DNA from: Mycobacterium genavense ATCC 51234
GTDB taxonomy: Bacteria > Actinomycetota > Actinomycetes > Mycobacteriales > Mycobacteriaceae
Direction of reading: 5' to 3'
NCBI RefSeq assembly: GCF_000526915.1
Contig: NZ_JAGZ01000002.1
Span: 248,001 to 312,000, forward strand
DNA length: 64,000 bases
Shown here: piece by piece, positions 1 to 11,342 of the stretch
Position numbering within the stretch: the stretch's first letter is position 1
Layout of the letters: each line of letters begins with the position of its first letter
Program-made: the position numbers and the translations under genes
The notes under the pieces: model-generated
What the model was told of the DNA's origin: nothing
Databases searched by the model: none
The model's input: the letters and a program-made list of their open reading frames with translations, nothing else

Positions 1-2349
1 GCGGTCGCGCAGCGGATCGGTGGTGCTGACCGCGGTCAGACCGTGCCAGCCGGACGGGTCGGCGCCCGGCACACCCGCGGCGGCCAACCGTGCCAATTGC
101 GTTGCCGCACAGTGGCGGGCCGCATCGTCGACGGTGCCGCCGGGCGCGCAGACCACACCCCGCAGATGGCCCACCAGCGCCACGGACGACAACACCCGAG
201 GAGTCGAAACAGGCTGTGCCGCAGCGTGTTCGGCGTCTTCGTCGGCCCACTGCGCGACCTCGAAGAAGAACGGTGAGGGCAGCGCGGCTCCGCCGTCCGT
301 CCCGCCGGTGTCACTGTCGACGGCGGTCACCAGCAGCCGGCGCCGGGCCCGGCCCATCGCGGCCACCAGCAGCCTGCGCTCCTCGGCCAGCAGCGGCGCC
401 CGCACCGAGGCGTCCGGGCAGACGCCGTCCAGGACGTCGAGCAGCCGCTGGGTGGCCAACACCCCGCCGCGCGGAACAGTGTTGGGCCACAACCCATCCT
501 GCAGGCCGGCGATGACTACCATGTCCCATTCGTGTCCCAGCGCGGCGTGGGCGCTGAGCACCTGGACGTGCTCGGCCGGCGACGCCGGTTCGGTCTTGAC
601 GCTCGGCAGCTGCAATGCCGCGGCGTGCTCGAGCAGGCCGCGCAACGACGCGCCGGGGGTGCGCGAGACGTACTGATCGGTGACGTCGAACAACGCGGTC
701 ACCGCCTCCAGGTCCCGGGTGGCCTGCGCGCCCGCGGTGCCGCCGCGCTCGGCGGCCGCCAGCCAGCGGCGCTGCAGGCCGGACCGGTGCCATGCCGCCC
801 ACAGCGTGTAGCGCGGATCTTGGCCGTCGCGGTGACAGCGCGCGGCCGCATCCAGCACCGCGCGCACCCGCCGCAGCGGGCGAGACGCGGGTGGCGGCGT
901 TTGGCCGCCCAGCGCGGCCACCACCATCTCGGCGAAACTCGCTGGGACACCGGCGGGTTGGCCGCGCAGCAGGGTGCGGCGCAGCTGTCGCAACGTGACC
1001 GGGTCGACGCGACCGATGGGGCCGGTCAGCAGTGCCAGCGCCTGGTCGCCGTCCAGGCCGTCGGCGGTCGCGGCCAGCACCGTGAGCATCGCCTGCACCG
1101 CGGGCTCCGCGGCCAGCGATCCGGTCACCGCGGGTGCGGCCACCGGCACCCCGGCGGCCGCCAGCGCCCGCGGCAGCCGGGCCCCGGCGCGTGGCACCGA
1201 CCGCACGATCACCGCCATCCGCGACCACGGCACGTTGTCGACCAGGTGCGCGCGCCGCAGCGCGTCGGCGACCAGCGCGGCCTCCGCGTGTGCCGAGGCC
1301 GCCAGCCGCACCTGCACCGCTCCCCGCTCGGTGCCGGTGCCGTCGATCTGCCGGCCCTCGCTGCTGCCGGGCAGCCGGGCGGCGATGCCGCTGACGGCAC
1401 GAGCCACCGCCGGGGCACACCGATGCGACTGGGTCAGCGTCACCGCCGTCGAGTCGCCGTCGAGCAGCCCGGCCGGCTCGCCGCCGCGGAAGCCGAACAC
1501 CGCCTGGTTGGGGTCGCCGGCGACCAGGGCCAGTTCGCGTCCCGCCGCCAGCACCCGGACCAGGCGTGCTGCCTGCGGGTCGAGTTGTTGGGCGTCGTCG
1601 ATCAACAAGACCCGGATGCGGGCGCGCTCGGCGGCCAGCAGCTCGGCGTCGACCGCGAAAGCCTCCAAAGCGGCGCCGACGAGTTCGGCGGCACCCAGCG
1701 CCGGCGTCGTCGCCTGCGGGGCCGCGGTACCGACCGCCGCGCGCAACAGCATCACCTGCTCGTACTGCTGCGCGAATCGGCCCGCCGCGGTCCATTCGGG
1801 TCGGCCGCGCAGGCGGCCGAGGCGCTGCAGATCCTGCGGGTCCACACCTCGTTCTGCGCAGCGCGCCAACAGGTTTCGCAGTTCGGTGGCGAAGCCGGCG
1901 GTGCTCAGGGCGGGCCTCAGATGCTCCGGCCATGCGCAGGTGCCCGCGCCTTCGAGGTCGCCGGCCAGCAGCTCGCGGATGATGGCGTCCTGCTCGGCGC
2001 TGGTGACCAGTCGCGGCGGAGCGTCCCCGGCGCGCTCGGCGGTGCGTCGCAAAACGGCGTAGGCGTAGCTGTGCACGCTGCGCACCACTGGCTCGCGGAT
2101 CGCGGACCGGCCCGGGCCGGTCGCCCACAGCAATGCCATCGTCAGCGCACTGCGCTGCCGCATCCCGATCCGCCCCGAACCGGTAAGCAGCAGAACCGAT
2201 TCCGGATCGACGCCCGCGTCGACCGCGGCGACCGCGGCATCGACCAGCAGGCTGCTCTTCCCGGTGCCCGGGCCGCCCAGGATTCGGATCAGGCCGCGGG
2301 CACCCGGAGCCAGCACGGCGCTCGCCTCGGCACCCCAGGTCAACGACAT
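1..2349 (-). CDS. adnA: ATP-dependent helicase/nuclease subunit AdnA (partial, N-terminal 783 residues)
   Basis: UvrD-type superfamily 1 helicase subunit of the AdnAB end-resection motor-nuclease, which processes DNA double-strand breaks in mycobacteria. The frame stays open from the ATG at 2349 to the left window edge, so the C-terminal part, where the family carries its nuclease domain, is missing. A Walker A motif GGPGTGKSSL lies at about residues 25-34, a Walker B-like VLLIDDAQQLDP further on, then helicase segments such as GDPNQAVFGFRGG. Family length is roughly 1,050 residues, so about a quarter is outside the window. By order it matches Rv3202c, and adnB should lie to the left. Large frames in other phases over this region are shadows. 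Confidence 0.9.
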   Translation of the reverse strand, partial: MSLTWGAEASAVLAPGARGLIRILGGPGTGKSSLLVDAAVAAVDAGVDPESVLLLTGSGRIGMRQRSALTMALLWATGPGRSAIREPVVRSVHSYAYAVLRRTAERAGDAPPRLVTSAEQDAIIRELLAGDLEGAGTCAWPEHLRPALSTAGFATELRNLLARCAERGVDPQDLQRLGRLRGRPEWTAAGRFAQQYEQVMLLRAAVGTAAPQATTPALGAAELVGAALEAFAVDAELLAAERARIRVLLIDDAQQLDPQAARLVRVLAAGRELALVAGDPNQAVFGFRGGEPAGLLDGDSTAVTLTQSHRCAPAVARAVSGIAARLPGSSEGRQIDGTGTERGAVQVRLAASAHAEAALVADALRRAHLVDNVPWSRMAVIVRSVPRAGARLPRALAAAGVPVAAPAVTGSLAAEPAVQAMLTVLAATADGLDGDQALALLTGPIGRVDPVTLRQLRRTLLRGQPAGVPASFAEMVVAALGGQTPPPASRPLRRVRAVLDAAARCHRDGQDPRYTLWAAWHRSGLQRRWLAAAERGGTAGAQATRDLEAVTALFDVTDQYVSRTPGASLRGLLEHAAALQLPSVKTEPASPAEHVQVLSAHAALGHEWDMVVIAGLQDGLWPNTVPRGGVLATQRLLDVLDGVCPDASVRAPLLAEERRLLVAAMGRARRRLLVTAVDSDTGGTDGGAALPSPFFFEVAQWADEDAEHAAAQPVSTPRVLSSVALVGHLRGVVCAPGGTVDDAARHCAATQLARLAAAGVPGADPSGWHGLTAVSTTDPLRDR

Positions 2350-2429
2350 ACCGGCATGACATCACGAGGGTCTGACAAGTCGATGCGGCTGCGGCCGACG
2401 ATGTCGGCCGGGCCTGGCATCATCGACGC

Positions 2430-3215
2430 GTGACCGCCGACCTTCACGTGCACCGCTTCGGCCCGCCCGGCCCGGTGCAGATGCTCGCCCTGCACGGACT
2501 GACCGGCCACGGCCAGCGATGGCAGCTGTTGGGCGATCAACTGCCCGAAATCGCCATCGCCGCTCCCGATTTGCTCGGTCACGGCAGGTCGTCGTGGGCG
2601 GCACCGTGGACGATCGACGCCAACATCGCGGCGCTGGCTGCGCTGCTCGACGAGGTGGCGCAGGCCCCGGTGCTGGTCGTCGGGCACTCGTTCGGCGGCG
2701 GGCTGGCGATGCACTTGGCCGCGGTCCGGCCGGATCTGGTGGCGGCGCTGCTGTTGCTGGACCCCGCGGTCGGCTTGGACGGGCAGTGGATGCGCCAAAT
2801 CGCCGAGGCGATGTTCTCCTCGCCCGACTACCCGGATCCGGCCGAAGCCCGCATGGAAAAGGCGACGGGCTCCTGGGCGGACGTCGATGCCAGCGCGCTC
2901 GACGCCGAACTCGACGAGCATCTGGTGCGGCTGCCCAGTGGACGCTACGGCTGGCGGGTCAGCGTGCCGGCGATGATGTCCTATTGGAGCGAATTGGCCC
3001 GTCCCACCGTGTTTCCGCCGGCGGGAACGCCGACGACCTTGGTGCGGGCGGCCTGGACGACGCCGCCCTACGTCACCGATGAACTCGTCGACGGTCTGCG
3101 GGAACGACTGGGCTCCGATTTCGAGCTGCTGACCTACGAGTGCAACCACATGGTGCCCGGCGCCAAACCGACCGAGGTCGCCGCGCTGGTCCGCAAGCAG
3201 CTGCGGGCGCGCTGA
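2430..3215 (+). CDS. lipV: Alpha/beta-hydrolase, LipV-like
   Basis: Predicted serine esterase or lipase of the alpha/beta-hydrolase fold, 261 residues. The nucleophile elbow GHSFGG puts the catalytic serine at residue 87. An oxyanion-type LHGLTGHGQRW segment lies near residue 21, and a histidine in YECNHMVPG near the C-terminus can complete the triad. The GTG start at 2430 gives a normal hydrolase N-terminus. It is divergent from adnA with about 80 bases between, and the next gene starts two bases after its stop, so the two are probably cotranscribed. Position matches Rv3203 (lipV). No signal peptide is seen, so it is probably cytoplasmic. The substrate cannot be read from sequence. Confidence 0.82.
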   Translation: MTADLHVHRFGPPGPVQMLALHGLTGHGQRWQLLGDQLPEIAIAAPDLLGHGRSSWAAPWTIDANIAALAALLDEVAQAPVLVVGHSFGGGLAMHLAAVRPDLVAALLLLDPAVGLDGQWMRQIAEAMFSSPDYPDPAEARMEKATGSWADVDASALDAELDEHLVRLPSGRYGWRVSVPAMMSYWSELARPTVFPPAGTPTTLVRAAWTTPPYVTDELVDGLRERLGSDFELLTYECNHMVPGAKPTEVAALVRKQLRAR

Positions 3216-3217
3216 CC

Positions 3218-3517
3218 ATGGCGCCGGTGACCGAGGCTCAAGTCGAGCGGGTGCGTGCTCTGGTCGCCGCGATCCCCTCCGGCCGCGTGGCGACCTACGG
3301 CGACATCGCCGCTGTCGCAGGGCTTTCCAGCCCGCGGATCGTCGGCTGGATCATGCGCACCGACTCCTCCGACCTGCCCTGGCACCTGGTGATCACCGCG
3401 TCCGGACGACCCGCCCGGCATTTGACGACGCGGCAATTGGAACTCCTGCGCGCCGAAGGAGTGCTGTCGAAAGACGGCAGGATCGCGCTCGCCCACGTTC
3501 GCTACGAGTTTCCGTGA
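3218..3517 (+). CDS. Alkyltransferase-like DNA repair protein (ATL)
   Basis: A 99-residue relative of O6-alkylguanine-DNA alkyltransferase. It has the DNA-binding segment PSGRVATYGDIA, but the active-site PCHR motif reads PWHL (in SSDLPWHLVITASGRP), so the acceptor cysteine is a tryptophan. This is the mark of alkyltransferase-like proteins, which bind alkylated guanine and hand it to nucleotide excision repair rather than demethylating it. An in-frame ATG at 3140 lies deep inside lipV; the ATG at 3218, just after the lipV stop, gives the family length. Position matches Rv3204. Confidence 0.83.
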   Translation: MAPVTEAQVERVRALVAAIPSGRVATYGDIAAVAGLSSPRIVGWIMRTDSSDLPWHLVITASGRPARHLTTRQLELLRAEGVLSKDGRIALAHVRYEFP

Positions 3518-3597
3518 TGGGCACCCCGTCGAATCGACGTGAGCGTGCACTGTCTCGGCGTGTCGTCGCGCTGGCGTCGGTGTCGCCGCCCGACCGC

Positions 3598-4452
3598 CTA
3601 GAGCACCAGGCGAATCAGGGCCGCGGTGCGGGCCAGGCCGGGGAATGCCTCGGCGGTCGACCGTGGGTGCAGCGCGTGAACAGCCAAACGAAACATCAAC
3701 GCGCGCAACAACATTTGTGGCCAATCCGGCAGAGCGTTCCAGCGTTCGATCAGTCCGTCGTCGGCCTCGCCCCAGGACAGGGCGTCGACGACGACCACGC
3801 CGGCCGCCCATGAGGCGGGGCGCCAGTACGGCGTGATGTCGGTGATCCCCGGCGCGGCCGTGCCGACGAAGAGCACCGTCCCGTAGAGGTCCCCGTGCAC
3901 CAGCTGATTGGGGCTTTTGGTCGGCTTGCGCAGGGTGGCGAGCTGGCTGATCAGCTCGACGGATCGCTCCGCGTCGGCGCTGGGCGGGGCGGTGCGCGCG
4001 CCCGGCGGGATCGACTGCAGTGGCCGCTCTTCCCAGGCGCTGCGGTCGGCGGCGATGAACACGTCGACGTCCGACCACGGCGCGGTGGGTCCCTGGGTCA
4101 GGAATCGGGGGCGCTCCAGTTTGCCGGTGGCCTCGTGCAGGCGCACGGCGGCCGAGACGACTTCGTCGTGGCGGGGCTCCGGCGTGCCAGCGACGAACGT
4201 GTCGGCGCGCCATCCGGAGACCACATAACGGCCGTCGGTCGAGCGGACCGGCCGGGCCAGCCGCACCCCGTCGACGAACAGCGTTTCCCGCACTCGCGCA
4301 GACCAGGCTGCCCGCGCGTGGTCGGCCACCACCGAGAGGACGACCTCGCCGCAGCGCCAGCCGCCTTCCCAGCTGGCGGCCAGAGCGATCGGCTTGACGC
4401 CGGTCAAACCAAACGCCGAAAGCACATGCTCTGGCGGTGGTTCAACGTTCAC
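3598..4452 (-). CDS. Actinobacterial TIGR02569-type protein with kinase-like fold
   Basis: Conserved actinobacterial protein of 284 residues, matching Rv3205c by position. The C-terminal half carries HGDLYGTVLF followed by GITDITPYWRP, which resembles the catalytic and metal-binding loops of aminoglycoside phosphotransferase-like kinases (HGDxxxxN and IDW). The asparagine and aspartate of the active kinases are not obvious, so activity is uncertain. It ends with WNALPDWPQMLLRALMFRL. It lies 55 bases downstream of moeZ on the same strand, so the pair may share a transcript. Its biological role is unknown. Confidence 0.75.
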   Translation of the reverse strand: MNVEPPPEHVLSAFGLTGVKPIALAASWEGGWRCGEVVLSVVADHARAAWSARVRETLFVDGVRLARPVRSTDGRYVVSGWRADTFVAGTPEPRHDEVVSAAVRLHEATGKLERPRFLTQGPTAPWSDVDVFIAADRSAWEERPLQSIPPGARTAPPSADAERSVELISQLATLRKPTKSPNQLVHGDLYGTVLFVGTAAPGITDITPYWRPASWAAGVVVVDALSWGEADDGLIERWNALPDWPQMLLRALMFRLAVHALHPRSTAEAFPGLARTAALIRLVL

Positions 4453-4507
4453 GGGGGTTAGCCTAGCGGGGCGACGATGCGCGTCGGCACGACGCGCTGA
4501 GGAGCCG

Positions 4508-5686
4508 TCAGTACATCACCATGTCGGGCTGCATCTGCTGGGCCCACGCCACGATTCCGCCTTGCAAGTGGACGGCATCGGAGAATCCGGCCTTCTTCAC
4601 CGCGGCCAGCGCCTCGGCCGAGCGCACACCCGTCTTGCAGTACAGCACCGCCGTGCGGTCGTGCGGCAGCTTTGCCAGCCCCTCACCGGAGCTGATCGAC
4701 GACTTCGGGATCAGCTGGGCCCCGTCGATGTGATTGATGTCCCACTCGTCGGGCTCGCGCACGTCGATCAGGGCCAGCTTCTTGCCCGAGTCCAGCAGCG
4801 CGCGCAACTCCCCCGGCGTGATCGTCGAGCCGCTGACCGCCTGGGCCGCATCGTCGGAAACCGCACCGCAAAACGTCTCGTAGTCGATCAATTCGGTGAT
4901 CTTCGGCGTGGCCGGGTCCTTGCGGATCTTGATCGTGCGGTAGCTCATCTCCAGCGCGTCGTAGATCATCAGCCTCCCCAGCAGCGGCTCGCCCAGGCCG
5001 GTGATCAGCTTGAGGGCCTCGGTGCCCATCACCGACGCGATCGAGGCGCAGATGATGCCCAGCACGCCGCCTTCGGCGCACGACGGCACCATCCCGGGCG
5101 GGGGCGGCTCGGGGTACAGGTCGCGGTAGTTCAGGCCCAGGCCGTCGGGAGCGTCCTCCCAGAACACCGAGACCTGGCCCTCGAACCGGTAGATCGACCC
5201 CCAGATGTACGGCTTTCCGGCCAGCACCGCGGCATCGTTGACCAGGTACCGGGTGGCGAAGTTGTCGGTGCCGTCCACGATCAGGTCGTACTGGGCGAAC
5301 AGGTCCACGGCGTTGCTCGCCTCCAGCCGAAACTCGTGCAGACGCACCTCGACCAGCGGATTGATCGCGTGGATCGAGTCGCGCGCCGACTGCGCCTTGG
5401 GCCGCCCGACGTCGGCGGTGCCGTGGATGATCTGGCGCTGCAGGTTGGACTCGTCGACGACGTCGAAGTCGACGATGCCGATCGTCCCGACGCCGGCCGC
5501 GGCCAGATACAGCAGTGCCGGTGCGCCCAGTCCGCCGGCGCCGATCACCAGCACCCGCGCGTTCTTCAGCCGCTTCTGCCCGTCGACACCCAGGTCCGGA
5601 ATGATCAGATGGCGGCTGTAGCGCGCCACCTCGTCTCGGCTCAGCTCGCCGGCGGGTTCGACCAGTGGCGGCAACGATGTGGACAC
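4508..5686 (-). CDS. moeZ: Adenylyltransferase/sulfurtransferase MoeZ
   Basis: Two-domain E1-like enzyme of 392 residues, the usual mycobacterial length. Residues 1-270 form the MoeB/ThiF adenylation domain with nucleotide loop VIGAGGLGAPAL and the segment IVDGTDNFATRYL. The C-terminal rhodanese domain carries the persulfide cysteine in LYCKTGVRS at about residue 350. MoeZ adenylates and then sulfurates small sulfur carriers (MoaD, CysO), linking molybdopterin and cysteine synthesis. The GTG start at 5686 follows a GAGGAG ribosome site. It matches Rv3206c (also called moeB1). Confidence 0.92.
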   Translation of the reverse strand: MSTSLPPLVEPAGELSRDEVARYSRHLIIPDLGVDGQKRLKNARVLVIGAGGLGAPALLYLAAAGVGTIGIVDFDVVDESNLQRQIIHGTADVGRPKAQSARDSIHAINPLVEVRLHEFRLEASNAVDLFAQYDLIVDGTDNFATRYLVNDAAVLAGKPYIWGSIYRFEGQVSVFWEDAPDGLGLNYRDLYPEPPPPGMVPSCAEGGVLGIICASIASVMGTEALKLITGLGEPLLGRLMIYDALEMSYRTIKIRKDPATPKITELIDYETFCGAVSDDAAQAVSGSTITPGELRALLDSGKKLALIDVREPDEWDINHIDGAQLIPKSSISSGEGLAKLPHDRTAVLYCKTGVRSAEALAAVKKAGFSDAVHLQGGIVAWAQQMQPDMVMY

Positions 5687-5768
5687 CGAACATCTCCTCG
5701 GTCAGCTTCGCGATTCAACGTCTCCAGTCAACGCCTCGATCGCCGCCAATGCTTCCCCCGGTGGGGGT

Positions 5769-7940
<2,172 letters not shown>

Positions 7941-8142
7941 GATGGCCCCTTCCGTTGATATTCCGTCGCAGGCGTGTCAGCAGCAGGTTAGTGGACACCG
8001 CCGCCGCGCTCCGCGTAGAGGGGTTCGCGGTAAGCGAAACACCGCCTAACGACAGATAACGATTGGCTCCCAGCTGGATCAAGGTGGCGCACGGCGCCCG
8101 TCTCTGTCCATTCACGTCAGTAACATCGGCATCATCAGAAAC

Positions 8143-8892
8143 ATGCTTGATGATCGCACCGGACCGGTCCACGCCTACCCCGATGATGCGACATACCACG
8201 GAGCCGACTACGACGGCTACGGCGATGACGGATACGCCGACGACGACTACTCCGACGAGGACTACGAGGAGTACGACGAACTCAAGGAACTACTGTGGCC
8301 CATCGGGACCTGGCGCCCGGCGGTCGCGGTGCTCGGCGCGGTGGTGGCGATCGGCGCGATCGCGACCGCGGTGATCATCAACAGCGGCGACAGCGCGTCG
8401 ACGAAGGCCACCGTGGCGCCGCCGGCGCCCACGACCGTGACCTCCGCACCGCGGACCAGCAGCCCGCCCAGCGCGACGCAGCGTCCGGCCCCGAGCACCT
8501 CGCAGGCACCTCAGCTACCGCCGGAGACTATCACCACGTTGGCCCCGCCGAGCGCGACGCTGACCACCCCACCGTTGGCCGCGCCACCTCCCGCGGTGGT
8601 AGCACCTCGGGCCACCGTGAATCCGAGGACCATCTACTACAGCGTGACCGGGACGAAGACGCTGCTGGACCTGGTGAACGTCGTCTACACCGACGCCCGT
8701 GGCTACCCCCAGACCGAGTTCAACGTGTCGCTGCCCTGGACCAAGGTGGTCGTGCTGAATCCGGGCGTGACGACCCAGTCCGTCGTCGCGACCAGCATCG
8801 TGGGCAAGCTCAATTGCGCGATCGTCAACGCCCAGGGACAGGTGGAGATCGCGTCGGCAAACAACTCGAACCTGGCGACCTGCACCAGGTAG
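8143..8892 (+). CDS. Membrane-anchored Thr/Pro-rich protein (Rv3209-like)
   Basis: A 249-residue protein in three parts. Residues 1-55 form a strongly acidic, Tyr/Asp-rich cytoplasmic tail. A single membrane helix (AVAVLGAVVAIGAIATAVII) follows near residues 66-85. Then comes a long Pro/Thr/Ser/Ala-rich extracellular stalk and a C-terminal globular domain (YYSVTGTKTLLDLVNVVYTD) resembling the MmpS-type beta domain, with two cysteines. It matches Rv3209 by position; the acidic tail makes it longer than I recall for that protein. Function unknown. Confidence 0.75.
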   Translation: MLDDRTGPVHAYPDDATYHGADYDGYGDDGYADDDYSDEDYEEYDELKELLWPIGTWRPAVAVLGAVVAIGAIATAVIINSGDSASTKATVAPPAPTTVTSAPRTSSPPSATQRPAPSTSQAPQLPPETITTLAPPSATLTTPPLAAPPPAVVAPRATVNPRTIYYSVTGTKTLLDLVNVVYTDARGYPQTEFNVSLPWTKVVVLNPGVTTQSVVATSIVGKLNCAIVNAQGQVEIASANNSNLATCTR

Positions 8893-8895
8893 GGC

Positions 8896-9591
8896 TCAGC
8901 GCAAGCCGAGCTCGCGCATCCGCCGGTCGTGAGTTTGCTGCAGCCGCTCGAAGAATGCGCTGAGCTGGTTCAGGCCGCCGGTGCCCGACACCACCAGATC
9001 GACCAGCTCGTCATGGTCGGCGAGCAAATATTGCGCCTGGGTTATCGCTTCGCCATACAGCCGGCGGGCCCACAGCGCCAACCGGCTGCGCTGTTTGCCA
9101 CTGGCGGTCACCGCGGCGCGCACCTCGGCGACGACGAACTGCGAGTGCCCCGTCTCGGACAGGGCCGCCCGCACCACGTCGGCGACCTCGTCGGGCAGCC
9201 CGTCGGCGATCTCGAGATAGAGGTCGGCGGCCAGCGCGTCACCGACATAGGTCTTCACCAGCGCTTCCAACCAGGTGCTGGGCATTGTCAACCGGTGGTA
9301 GTTCTCGATCGCCGACACGTAGCGCGACATGGCGGAAACCACGTCGACGCCGCGGCTTTCCAGGGCGGCTTGCAGCAGCTCGTAGTGCTGCATCTCGGCG
9401 GCCGCCATGCTCGCCATCGAAATACGCCCACGCAGGTCAGGCGCCATGCGCGCCTCGTCGGTCAGCCGGTAGAACGCGGCCACCTCGCCGTAGGCGAGCA
9501 CGGCGAACAGTTCGTTGACGCCCGGATGGTCCGCGGTCAGCCCCGCGGCGGGCGAATCGTCTACTTGGTCGGCAGAGGAGGCCGAAGTCAT
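8896..9591 (-). CDS. Ferritin-like (MiaE-type) helical protein
   Basis: A 231-residue all-helical protein with ferritin-like features: AVLAYGEVAAFYRL, MAAAEMQHYELL and ALSETGHSQFVVAEV place Glu and His residues where a di-iron site would sit. Family members are annotated as ferritin-like or tRNA-hydroxylase-like; I cannot tell whether metal is bound. The start is the ATG at 9591; a GTG three codons upstream (9600) is equally open. It converges with the preceding gene with three bases between the stops. Matches Rv3210c. Confidence 0.75.
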   Translation of the reverse strand: MTSASSADQVDDSPAAGLTADHPGVNELFAVLAYGEVAAFYRLTDEARMAPDLRGRISMASMAAAEMQHYELLQAALESRGVDVVSAMSRYVSAIENYHRLTMPSTWLEALVKTYVGDALAADLYLEIADGLPDEVADVVRAALSETGHSQFVVAEVRAAVTASGKQRSRLALWARRLYGEAITQAQYLLADHDELVDLVVSGTGGLNQLSAFFERLQQTHDRRMRELGLR

Positions 9592-9825
9592 GCGCCTCAC
9601 TGTAGTCGGCGGACCTGGACGAAGATGGGTGTGAGCTGTCGACCAGCTATCATGCAGATAGATAGCGGCTGTATTTCTTCAAACCGCAGCTATCGGCGAA
9701 ATGTGCGTACACCACTGGCCGGCCTCGGCAGGGCCTGGCGACTCGGAGTCGGAATTCGTGCGCGCGTGACCGCGACAGAGAACCGATTCCAACCGAATAG
9801 TCACCGAAAGGTACGTCACTCACGC

Positions 9826-11328
9826 ATGACCGCATTGACCAGCAAAACTGAACCAACCTTTGCCGAACTCGGCGTCCGCGACGAAATCGTCCGGGCACTC
9901 GCCGAGAAGGGCATCGAACACGCCTTTGCCATCCAGGAACTCACCCTGCCGATGGCACTCGCCGGTGACGACGTCATCGGCCAGGCCCGCACCGGTATGG
10001 GCAAGACCCTCGCCTTCGGCGTTCCGCTGCTGCAGCGCATCACCAACGGCTCGGGCGCCCGGCCGCTCAACGGCACACCCCGCGCGCTGGTCGTGGTGCC
10101 CACCCGCGAGCTGTGCCTGCAGGTCACCGAGGACCTGGCCGCGGCGGCCAAGCATCTGACCGCCGACGAGGGTCGTCGCCTGTCGGTGGTGGCGATCTAC
10201 GGCGGACGGGCCTACGAACCGCAGATCGACGCGCTGCGCACCGGCGCCGACGTCGCGGTGGGCACGCCGGGCCGGCTGCTCGACCTCGCGCAGCAGGGCC
10301 ACCTGCAGCTGGGCGGGCTTTCGGTGCTGGTGCTCGACGAGGCCGACGAGATGCTCGACCTGGGCTTTTTGCCCGACATCGAGCGCATCCTGCGGCAGAT
10401 CCCCGCCGACCGGCAATCGATGCTGTTCTCGGCGACCATGCCGGATCCCATCATCACGTTGGCCCGCACGTTCATGGTCCAGCCCACGCACATCCGCGCC
10501 GAGGCGCCGCATTCGGCGGCCACGCACGACACCACCGAGCAGTTCGTCTACCGCGCCCATGCGCTGGACAAGGTGGAGCTGGTCAGCCGGATCCTGCAGG
10601 CCGACGGTCGGGGCGCGACGATGATCTTCACCCGCACCAAGCGCACCGCACAGAAGGTCGCCGACGAACTGGCCGAGCGCGGCTTCAAGGTCGGCGCCGT
10701 GCACGGCGATCTCGGGCAGATCGCCCGGGAGAAGGCGCTCAAGGGATTCCGCAACGGTGACGTCGACGTGCTGGTGGCCACCGACGTCGCGGCCCGTGGC
10801 ATCGACATCGACGACATCACCCACGTCATCAACTACCAGATCCCCGAGGACGAGCAGGCGTACGTGCACCGGATCGGCCGTACCGGCCGCGCCGGCAAGA
10901 CCGGCATCGCGGTCACCCTGGTCGACTGGGACGAGCTGCCCCGCTGGGCGGCGATCGACAAGGCGCTGAACCTGGGCTCCCCGGAGCCCGCCGAGACGTA
11001 CTCCAGCTCGCCGCACCTGTACACCGAGTTGGGCATTCCGCTCGAGGCCTCCGGCACGGTTGGCTCGCCGCGCAAGTCACCGGTCAAGCGCCGCGACGCC
11101 GACCGCGCTGTCAGCCCCACGGAGAAGCCGGCGCGCGCCCGCTCGGGGAACCGCCGCCGCCGCACCCGCGCCGGCCAGCCGGTCAGCGGCCACCCGTCGG
11201 GCAACGGCAGCGACGGCGAGGCCACCGCGGAGGCGCCGTCGGATTCGGCGTCCAGCAGTAACGGCGGCAGCAACCGTCGCCGCCGTCGTCGCCGCAAGCC
11301 GGCGGAAGCCGCCACGCCCGCCAACTGA
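9826..11328 (+). CDS. rhlE: DEAD-box RNA helicase RhlE
   Basis: ATP-dependent RNA helicase of 500 residues. All core motifs are present: Q-motif region FAIQELTLP, motif I ARTGMGKT, motif II DEAD, motif III SAT, and motif VI HRIGRTGRAG. The last ~100 residues are Arg/Ser/Gly-rich and disordered, typical of RNA-contacting tails. The frame is open far upstream, but the ATG at 9826 begins the conserved N-terminus MTALTSKTEPTF. About 230 bases lie between it and the divergent ferritin-like gene, including an imperfect inverted repeat near 9662-9692 that could structure a long leader. Matches Rv3211. Confidence 0.92.
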   Translation: MTALTSKTEPTFAELGVRDEIVRALAEKGIEHAFAIQELTLPMALAGDDVIGQARTGMGKTLAFGVPLLQRITNGSGARPLNGTPRALVVVPTRELCLQVTEDLAAAAKHLTADEGRRLSVVAIYGGRAYEPQIDALRTGADVAVGTPGRLLDLAQQGHLQLGGLSVLVLDEADEMLDLGFLPDIERILRQIPADRQSMLFSATMPDPIITLARTFMVQPTHIRAEAPHSAATHDTTEQFVYRAHALDKVELVSRILQADGRGATMIFTRTKRTAQKVADELAERGFKVGAVHGDLGQIAREKALKGFRNGDVDVLVATDVAARGIDIDDITHVINYQIPEDEQAYVHRIGRTGRAGKTGIAVTLVDWDELPRWAAIDKALNLGSPEPAETYSSSPHLYTELGIPLEASGTVGSPRKSPVKRRDADRAVSPTEKPARARSGNRRRRTRAGQPVSGHPSGNGSDGEATAEAPSDSASSSNGGSNRRRRRRRKPAEAATPAN

Positions 11329-11342
11329 CCCGACACCCAGGC

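Noticed and set aside
311..2433. Long frames of 684 and 633 codons on both strands over the adnA region
   Set aside because: Arg/Gly/Ala-rich sequence without motifs; the adnA frame has all helicase motifs in the right order.
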